Shown one piece after another: positions 57,521-64,000 of a stretch of DNA of 64,000 bases. Where the stretch lies: assembly GCA_963970005.1 (NCBI GenBank), contig CAXAMN010001470.1, forward strand, positions 291,870 to 355,869, given 5' to 3'. Origin of the DNA: Durusdinium trenchii. Its lineage: Eukaryota; Sar; Dinophyceae; Suessiales; Symbiodiniaceae. Position 1 is the first letter of the stretch. Each line of letters opens with the position of its first letter. The notes beneath the pieces were generated by a model. The model was given only the letters and a program-made list of their open reading frames with translations, was not told where the DNA came from and did not search any database. The position numbers and the translations under genes were made by a program.

Positions 57521-59353
57521 TCAAGGGAAACTGGCACTTGGATCAGCAGCATCATGCATGGCTTCCTCGGCTGGAGTAGGCTCTGGGACCCGGACCGGTG
57601 TTGTTCCCCCCCCTGCATTCCCTTTACCCTTGCCTCTTGCAGTAGAAATCACTGGTGAAGCGGCGTCGGACATTTGCAGTTTGTGCCAGGTCGAGGCGTG
57701 CGGGACGAGAACTCGATCTGCTAGCACACTCGATCGATTGGCAAACATCTCAATTCCCCCAGTGGCAGAGACTCCTGCTGGTGGTCCATGGACATGATCA
57801 TGAGCTGGGGTCGACATTGACTTCCTTTTGTTGGAATCACGAGGTTGGCCGGTTGCTTCACTGGCCACGGAGGCAACGATCATGGATCTGGGTCCTGGGG
57901 GCCGGACATAGTTCATGCCTAGCTTGGCGAACACGGCTTGCTGGAAGAGGCTCGATTCCCTGGTGTGCTCAAACGGCTGCAGCATTTGATCTCGAGCCGC
58001 AAACGTAGCAATCACAAGTTGCTTGAGCCCTTCTTCCGGTAACGAGGTCTGATCAATGGATCCAAAGGTCTGTCGAAGAGCCTGAACGACCTGGGCTACG
58101 CGCCAAACAGCTTGTGCCGGGGAGGCCATTTGGCCTAGTGCAGTGAGTTCAAACCGGAGGTTTCTGGGCTCATGGTTGTCCAGGTGCTTGGTTGGGACAA
58201 GGTGCAACACTGCAACTTCATCTGGATGAATGTGCCTCATACTGGGCAGGATCTGACCCTTGATGGTAGTGGTTCCATTGGTAGGGATCAGTGCACCATA
58301 CAGGCCGAACCCCCCAGACCGACATCCACACGCACAGGCCGTGAGCTGGGATCCCCTGTCAACGGCGGGGTTTCGTGGGATTCACCGAGTTCTTGCCTAG
58401 TCCCCCGTCTTGGTCGGCAAACACGGCTAGCTCATGAGGCGTGAGGGCCAACTCATTAATCTGGTCAGTCGGCCAGCTTGCCAATGTGGGGATGAGATGG
58501 CGAAAGGACGGCGTGAACGGCAAGCATGGAAAAGTCTGGATCTCGGCCATCTTCACCTGAGGGTGAACCAGTGTTGCCCACCACCGAGTTCGCTTCGCTG
58601 GCCAAACATCCTGCAGTTGGCAGACCTGTTGCTGGAGCGAATATCCCGTGGCCCTGCTCAGGGCATGCAGTGTGGATTGAACCCATGGGATGTGAATGCT
58701 TCCTTTGTACACTCCATGATCATTGCAGCAGGCTGAAACAAGTAGCAGATCTTGATCATGCCCTCAAAGCTCTTGGCTCGTGGATCGAGCTCTTGCCTTC
58801 GGTCACCCAGCTGGGAGAAGGGTTGACATGCAAATCCTCCCGTGACAATGCATGGAGTGGCAGCAAAGGGGACCAAGGCTTGGTGAACAGCTGTACTGCT
58901 AGCGTCTCCAACAATCACAGGAACATTCTTGGCTTTGAGCCACTCCGCATATCGAGGATTGATCTCGACATGACACCTAACTTTGCAGTTATTACCACTG
59001 TATCCAGCCGACATGATCGAGAGGCCAGCGCAAACATCAATGATGTCTGTGGATGTGTCACTGTCCAACAGGCCTTGGGGCCTATACACGGCAGCTGAGG
59101 CATCTAAGATCACCTGAGGACCATCTGTGAACTTTCTGGCAGCAATCAGGGTGAATTGATCGCCAGTCAGTCGGGCTCCTTGGAGGTAGAAATGCTGTCC
59201 ATGGATCCAAGATGTGCAGCTGTAGGCCTTCAGGTTGGCCTCATAAAACCATGCTTTTCCCGACAATGACACTGACTCATTGTCAGGAACTCCAGTCAGC
59301 CATGGCTCCGGGCAAAAAGATCCCTCCCAAGCCATTAGCGAGCTCGGGCGCAC
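57521..59353 (-). pseudogene. LINE-encoded cytosine-5 DNA methyltransferase, frameshifted
   Basis: Three frames join into one C5-methyltransferase. 58658-59353: motif I DVCAGLSIMSAGYSG, motif II CHVEINP, VIVGDAS, motif IV GGFACQPFSQLGDRR with the catalytic Cys (the usual Pro before it is Ala), and motif VI as MECTKEAF. After a shift near 58690, 58359-58712: PWVQSTLHALSRATGYSL and the motif VIII region PAKRTRWW. Then, through 58330 to 57521: LYGALIPTNGT, MRHIHPDEVAVLH (target recognition region) and a motif X-like ALGQMASPAQAVW. Such enzymes methylate cytosine in DNA; methyltransferases captured by dinoflagellate retrotransposons have been described. Frameshifts make this copy defective. Confidence 0.78.
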
Positions 59354-59381
59354 GTGCTGGAACGCGCTTGGGCCGACACCT

Positions 59382-59425
59382 AGAGATGGCCTCCAACCTA
59401 CTAGCGATGGCCTCCAACAGCTTAC
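59382..59425 (-). repeat. 21-bp minisatellite at the 5' flank of the large LINE
   Basis: Two units (TTGGAGGCCATCGCTAGTAG, GTTGGAGGCCATCTCT), including the other copy of the 14-bp target duplication. Confidence 0.8.
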
Positions 59426-59760
59426 TCATCAGCAGCTTTTGGATGTTTATAATAGTGTTACACGTGACAAGGGAGGGGACGAAAACTAGCCTCCGTAAGC
59501 AAACATCAATGTGGTCATGGGGTGAATTCGACAGCGCACTGGAGCTGCTGTCAGGCATGGGAATTAGAAGGCAGAGAGGCGGAAAGTCTCGCATTGAGGG
59601 TTGATATGATTGGTTCTCTAAAGGCAAAGTTTTGATCAAGGACCATTAGCCCGTGCCGAGAAAGGTTGAGTTGAGCAGGACATTTACAGCGCGGGCGGAT
59701 AAAGGTTGAATTTAGCAGGACATCCGCCATTACTTGGCATGGGATAAACTTCGATTCGTG
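59426..59760. other. Intergenic
   Basis: Two short similar blocks around 59660 and 59702 (AAAGGTTGA...TAGCAGGACAT). No gene. Confidence 0.4.
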
Positions 59761-60520
59761 TAAAAGTCCGACTCTCTTGGACACCTATAGCTCAAACGGG
59801 TGCCCTCTTCATCCGGTTAACAGCCTTTTGCCAAGAAAAGTGGCACCCCCAAGCAACTCAAAGGTGCCTGACTGCATTCTATTTCCTCTCCGGGAGATCC
59901 CACATCAAGACGCGGTTGCAAAGATTAAACCCCCAAATGTCCTCGTGAGCTATCTCCATGAGAAAGAGATCCTAGCTTGCACAGAGTCTCGCTGCTTCTG
60001 CCCTTTAACTGGATGGACACACCGGGTTAGCCTAGTCAACTCCCTTGATGTGGGGTGACATCGTTTCTCGCATTTCCTTCTACTCTTATTAGCCAAGAGA
60101 CGCAGCATCTCGCTTTGAAGCTCGATATGATAGAGCCGGTATACACAACAGCCCGACTTGCTTGGACGTCTATAGCTCTGAGGGGCGCCCTTTTTCATGC
60201 ACTTAACAGTCCTAACGACACCCCAAACAACTCAAAGTTTGTTGACTGCATTCTATTTCCTCTCCTGTCCCCTAACTGCACTCGTAAATCTGGTGAGCGG
60301 GGCATCCTCTTTACGGAGCAAAGAGGAGATCCCAGAACAAGACGCAGCCGTAAAATGAAACCCGCTTTTGTCCTCCAGCGTTGTCCGAGCGCTATCTCTA
60401 TCAAAAATAGATTCTGGCTTGCGCACTGCTTCTCTCCTCTAACTGGATGGACACACCTGGTTAGCCTGGTCAGCTCCCTCAGTGGGGATGACCGTCATGA
60501 CCTCTTTTCTTGCGTGGCGT
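59761..60520 (+). repeat. Diverged tandem repeat, unit about 385 bp, two copies
   Basis: 59767-60060 and 60152-60520 share CTTGGAC, CTATAGCTC, GACTGCATTCTATTTCCTCTCC, GGAGATCCCA, CTGGATGGACACACC and GTTAGCCT. The identity is patchy. A plus frame of 165 codons across the second copy (60055-60552) has no recognised domain. Confidence 0.7.
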
Positions 60521-61324
60521 CCTCTACACGAACTCCCACCCCTGCTCAATAGACAGTCTACTGTAAATAGTCTCCTGAGCACTTCGTGATGCTAATGATG
60601 CATTATTCAGCGTCATTTGCATTCACCAAGACCCCCTAAAACATACATGTTCACCACTCTTTCCGGACCGCCAGTTTCTGGGTTCACCCTACCCGGCGGG
60701 ACCGCGTTTGCGACCACCCCCCACACACACCCTATACTCACTTCGTTCGCCCATAACTCCAGCCTAGCCTATCGGCTGGCTTTCGTAATATATAGATATA
60801 CATATATTTACTATACTGATTGGGCACACCATCGAGCACTCTCTGCATCTCTGTCTCGGAGGGTAAAAAACAAACAACTTCATCAAACCTTGAGTTCACA
60901 ACTGTCACAAAGCGTGCAACGACTGGTCAAAATGCAACAAGTCTCACATCTCAGATTTAAGCAATTTAAGCACAAAGGGCAAAAGGAGAAATGACGAAGG
61001 ACTCTGGGCGCAGCTTATGTTAGCACATTCCACGCGGTTGACCTAGTTGCCAAAAACTAACTAGCCGGCCCATATCTACATACCAGAAACCACAAACATG
61101 CAACCAGCGACTGCAAATCTCCCGGATTTCCTACTGCCACTGCCACTCTTGGGCGCCGCCGTTGAAAAGGAAGGAGAAGAAAATTGTGTAGACATGTACC
61201 AGTAATTGTCAAGCATCCACAGTTTTGTTGGCACCTCGTCATGTGCACTCTCTGATGAAAACAACTGACATACCTTAATAGATGCTGGTGACCCATGGTG
61301 TATTGCCCAACACCGAATTTCTAG
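60521..61324. other. Intergenic or intron of the gene below
   Basis: Short frames only. On the minus strand the segment VGQYTMGHQHLL near 61265-61310 followed by an AAG/GTATGT donor may be a further small exon of the C2-domain gene. Confidence 0.3.
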
Positions 61325-62341
61325 TCACTGGATTATATATATATATATAGTTGCCGACATCCACCACCTCAGCTCATGATGTGCCTGCGGCTTGGAGTCT
61401 GGAATCACCTCCGGGACATCCATCCGCGGTTGCTGGATCCATTCCCCCTTGGCAGCACCTGCGACGACAATTTTGATGCCAAACGGCTTGTACCAGACAC
61501 TTGTCCAAAAAGAACAATTCAAAAAGAACCATTTTGATCTATCCCCGCCTTTTAGAAGTCTGCCTGTCTTGTGGGCTTCCATGACGCTTATCGCAATCTT
61601 CTCTTCTAAAGGCACTTCGGTTAAAAACTGTGATGGATCAGCGTAGACCACCGAGTAGGGCTGCCGACTGACTTTGTGAGTTCTTCGTGGAATCACAGCA
61701 GAATGGTCCTCTGGTGCCAGACCATAACACGGCTTAATCCGGCGCTGTACGCTCAGCTCCACGCAAATTGTGGGAGAGCGACGGAAACCCGCAGTTGTTT
61801 TCACCTGGCTTCCAACAAAAGAGCCGGAGACTGGAATGTCCTCGACGAGCTTCTGTCCACTGCAGAGATAGGAAATATCAACACTTGCTCTCCCCAGAAA
61901 CTCGTCCTGCTCAAGCGGATCCAAGCCAGCAATAATTGCAGCAGCCCCACCTGTTTCATCCCTATCGTAGATACTAAACATCATCCTGTTGCATTCAAAG
62001 CCTTGAGGAATCGGCACGTAGAAGGCTTCATCCCATTCGGGGCAAAGCTTGCGAGGAACCACCCGCGTACGATGCACAAAGATTTTACCAGCTGTTCGTG
62101 ACATGGCTTCCACCACACAGAAAGGATCACTCAGCTGGTTCTCATCAGCTGCAGGGAGGCCCGAGGATCCCACCACTCGGCCAAGGACAAAGACAATCTG
62201 CTGCATTCCAGTGAGCTCTCCACGAGGAGGCCGACCCTTTTCCAGGAGCTCGGCAGGTGGTGAGAACATGGATCTGTCCCAATGAGCTTCCGGTTTCTTC
62301 AGGACGGCCTTGGCATCATCCTCATCCGCGACGTATGTGGC
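61325..62341 (-). CDS. C2-domain protein exon, ferlin-like
   Basis: The exon opens after acceptor CTCCTGGAG at 62342, with a 24-residue in-frame lead into the ATG at 62269. Residues after that Met: VFVLGRVVGSSGLPAADENQ, SDPFCVVEAM, PEWDEAFYVPIP, MMFSIYDRDE and DEFLGRASVDI form a C2 domain (about 25-150) with several calcium-type Asp residues. The later part includes EEKIAISVMEA and ends HHELRWWMS. A WW followed by S-K-F, as could arise by splicing to AAATTCGG at 61320, recalls the conserved WWSKF-type segment of ferlins, calcium-dependent membrane-fusion proteins. That splice would need a 34-bp GC-AG intron, so it is doubtful. As read, the frame stops at 61325 after a (TA)n tract. C2 is sure; ferlin is tentative. 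Confidence 0.6.
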   Translation of the reverse strand, partial: ATYVADEDDAKAVLKKPEAHWDRSMFSPPAELLEKGRPPRGELTGMQQIVFVLGRVVGSSGLPAADENQLSDPFCVVEAMSRTAGKIFVHRTRVVPRKLCPEWDEAFYVPIPQGFECNRMMFSIYDRDETGGAAAIIAGLDPLEQDEFLGRASVDISYLCSGQKLVEDIPVSGSFVGSQVKTTAGFRRSPTICVELSVQRRIKPCYGLAPEDHSAVIPRRTHKVSRQPYSVVYADPSQFLTEVPLEEKIAISVMEAHKTGRLLKGGDRSKWFFLNCSFWTSVWYKPFGIKIVVAGAAKGEWIQQPRMDVPEVIPDSKPQAHHELRWWMSATIYIYIIQ

Positions 62342-63500
62342 CTCCAGGAGGAGACATCAACTCTACTCTCTTAATCTGACTTAGACTCCTCTTCACCCGG
62401 TGTACCAAGTGTGAAAGGGGCTACTGCAGACTGTCCATGAGATCCGTTCAACCCTTCCTACTGGCGGCAACTCTCAATCTTCCTCTTGTATATATACCAG
62501 CATTATGCCACAAAGCAACTTTTGCCTTGTCCATGAAGCACTTCAAAGGCCTCAGCTTTTAATAACCAACAAAGAAACGTCAACGAAGACCATTTACAGT
62601 ATGACTCGACATTTCACACATGTGCCATTGTGATCGCAGCATCTCTCCACATCGCCTCTGGATGTCTCCTGTCTCCCAACAAAATAGTCCAAACAGCCGG
62701 ACGGCAAATGATGTCCTATTTGTCGGTGTATGCTTGGCCAGCCCGGGGGGCATGACAATGGCTTCAGGCAGTGAACGCTGACCAAATTGGTGAAGCATGT
62801 GTTTTGTCTTTTTCCTGAATGCTGAAGCCCTCAACACAAAATATGTGCTTGAAGATTCCTAAAATTGATGTGTCTTCACTGCTTTTGATCTTTGGCAATT
62901 TGTTGCTGTTTCTTGCAAATACATAGTACCTTCTTGGGTGGTGTTTCGGTTCTTAATGTCACGGTTTGCTTGATGCCAGAGGTGTTTTTGCTTGCGCAGC
63001 CATTGGTGGCCGTGCGTGCAACCCCAGGCGCCAGCTCTATTTGGCTTGCTCATGAGTTTGTCCAAACCCTTTGCTGGATTCGTTTCTGGCGTTGAATTTA
63101 CATCTACAGTAGCTGGGATTGCATTAAAACGTAGGACCATGCTCTGCCTTCGGCGTACGGGCAATCTAATTTTAGTGTCCCTTATTCTCAGGCACTGACA
63201 TCGGCTCAAATTTCACCCGGCTTCGAATCTCCACCTGACGAAAACAAGGCGACTTCTTGTTGATGACCAGTCGGCTTCATGGCCAAATTGAAGCACTCCA
63301 AGGCCATGGCCGAAATGCTGGAGCGCTCGATTTTCTGCATATAGTATGCATTCCTCAGGAGGCTACAATTATCCCACACCACTCTGTTCCAAATCCAGCG
63401 AGCAGGAAAAGTACTCTCACCATCGATCCAAGTGGAACCGAAAATAGAGCTGCACGTGATACCAGTCTGTATGCAAAGTATTTTGTTATATAGATTAAAA
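62342..63500. other. Upstream of the C2 exon, no resolved gene
   Basis: Minus frames at 62580-62837 and 62859-63209 may hold further exons of the same gene but show no domain. Nothing else is supported. Confidence 0.3.
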
Positions 63501-63640
63501 TGGGAATAGTTTTTTTCTTTATGCTAACGGTTCTTTTTTTATGCTGGATTTGGGTGGGTTCTTTTTTTTTTACGCTAACGGTCTTTATTTTTATGCTGAG
63601 GGTTTTTATTTTTATGCTGAGGGTTTTTATTTTTATGCTA
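63500..63640. repeat. T-rich tandem repeat, 20-30-bp unit
   Basis: About five units ending in TTTTTATGCTGAGGG or TTTTTACGCTAACGG. Confidence 0.8.
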
Positions 63641-63765
63641 TCGAATGTAATTGTCGCGGGGCTTTATTGGAAAATGTAATTGTCGCGGGGCTTTAGTGGA
63701 GAATGTAATTGTCGCGGGGCTTAGTGAAGAATGTAATTGTCGCAGGGCTTTATTGGAAGGGCGGC
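63641..63765. repeat. 30-bp tandem repeat, four units
   Basis: GAATGTAATTGTCGCGGGGC with short TTTA(T/G)TGGA linkers at about 63644, 63675, 63704 and 63729. Confidence 0.85.
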
Positions 63766-64000
63766 GGCTCATCTGCGCACACACATTTTGTTAGCACTTG
63801 CGCCTCATCTGCGCACGCAGATTTGACTCATGCGCGCACACAGTCCATCGGGGAGACTCAAGTGCGCACACAGGCCCTTTCCCGCATGTTTGCTCACTTA
63901 CAAGGGTCGTCAAGATGGAATGGCCACTTCCTCCTCTAAATTTTACCCCTCCAGTGGCTCACCAAAGGGTGAGTCAACTTGGAATGACCACTTCCTTCTC
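63766..64000. repeat. GCGCACACA-rich degenerate repeats and a partial duplication at the window end
   Basis: CTCATCTGCGCAC and GTGCGCACACAG recur in 63770-63875. AAGATGGAATGGCCACTTCC (63912) and AACTTGGAATGACCACTTCC (63978) are a repeat pair cut by the window end. Confidence 0.6.

Larger units (their letters stand above)
49200..59395 (-). mobile_element. 10.2-kb LINE carrying a DNA methyltransferase, decayed
   Basis: The 14-bp sequence AGAGATGGCCTCCA occurs at 49200-49213 and 59382-59395 and marks a target duplication, so the element is 49214-59381, read on the minus strand. Its 3' end is a short tandem tail (GCGGAAAAGCGGAAAAG). Order from 5' to 3': cytosine-5 methyltransferase, two cysteine-protease-like domains, two unrecognised segments, coiled coil, endonuclease, linker, reverse transcriptase, Cys/His cluster, RNase H. 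Many frameshifts split the frames, so it is inactive as assembled. The target lies in the 21-bp minisatellite. Confidence 0.82.

Overview
This window looks like nuclear DNA from a dinoflagellate, most likely of the Symbiodiniaceae type. The reasons are sparse intron-bearing genes with GC-AG as well as GT-AG introns, a decayed and very divergent histone H3-like gene, dinoflagellate-style dispersed minisatellites, and a dense load of copia-type LTR and non-LTR retrotransposons. One non-LTR element carries a cytosine-5 DNA methyltransferase. No prokaryotic operon structure, rRNA, tRNA or CRISPR array was seen. Three 10-N scaffold gaps lie at 3710, 20790 and 44670.

Layout. 0-2.7 kb: a pyrimidine-rich plus-strand stretch with unrecognised ORFs, two of which overlap at an in-phase -1 slippery heptamer. 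2.7-3.76 kb: a tandem array in which three diverged copies keep one RNA-like pseudoknot fold by compensatory changes; this is the strongest candidate here for something undescribed. 4-11 kb: minisatellites, an H3-like pseudogene and scattered possible exons. 10.97-19.23 kb and 19.64-28.69 kb: two complete copia-type elements on the minus strand, with LTRs of 134 and 183 bp, 5-bp target duplications TATGA and GGGTA, and the same primer-binding site. Each encodes one polyprotein of about 2,440-2,510 residues with membrane segments after RNase H. 31.2-36.3 kb: a frameshifted LINE on the plus strand bounded by CATA microsatellites. 38.3-39.5 kb: a small inverted-repeat element and a motif cluster. 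40.2-42.84 kb: a long inverted repeat enclosing a two-exon gene. 44.35-44.85 kb: a 40-bp minisatellite array. 46.06-46.85 kb: a three-exon EEF1A-lysine-methyltransferase-like gene, minus. 47.8-49.2 kb: an unrecognised multi-exon gene, minus. 49.2-59.4 kb: a 10.2-kb decayed LINE on the minus strand. Its order is DNA methyltransferase, duplicated cysteine-protease-like domain, coiled coil, endonuclease, reverse transcriptase, RNase H, all inserted in a 21-bp minisatellite with a 14-bp target duplication. 59.8-60.5 kb: diverged tandem repeats. 61.3-62.3 kb: a C2-domain (ferlin-like) exon, minus. 63.5-64 kb: simple and tandem repeats.

The two LTR elements look recently inserted: LTR pairs differ by one base or none, and the reading frames are intact. 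Both LINEs are broken. Host genes are few, small and separated by repeats. Many predicted exons are only suggestive, because splice sites cannot be settled by eye.
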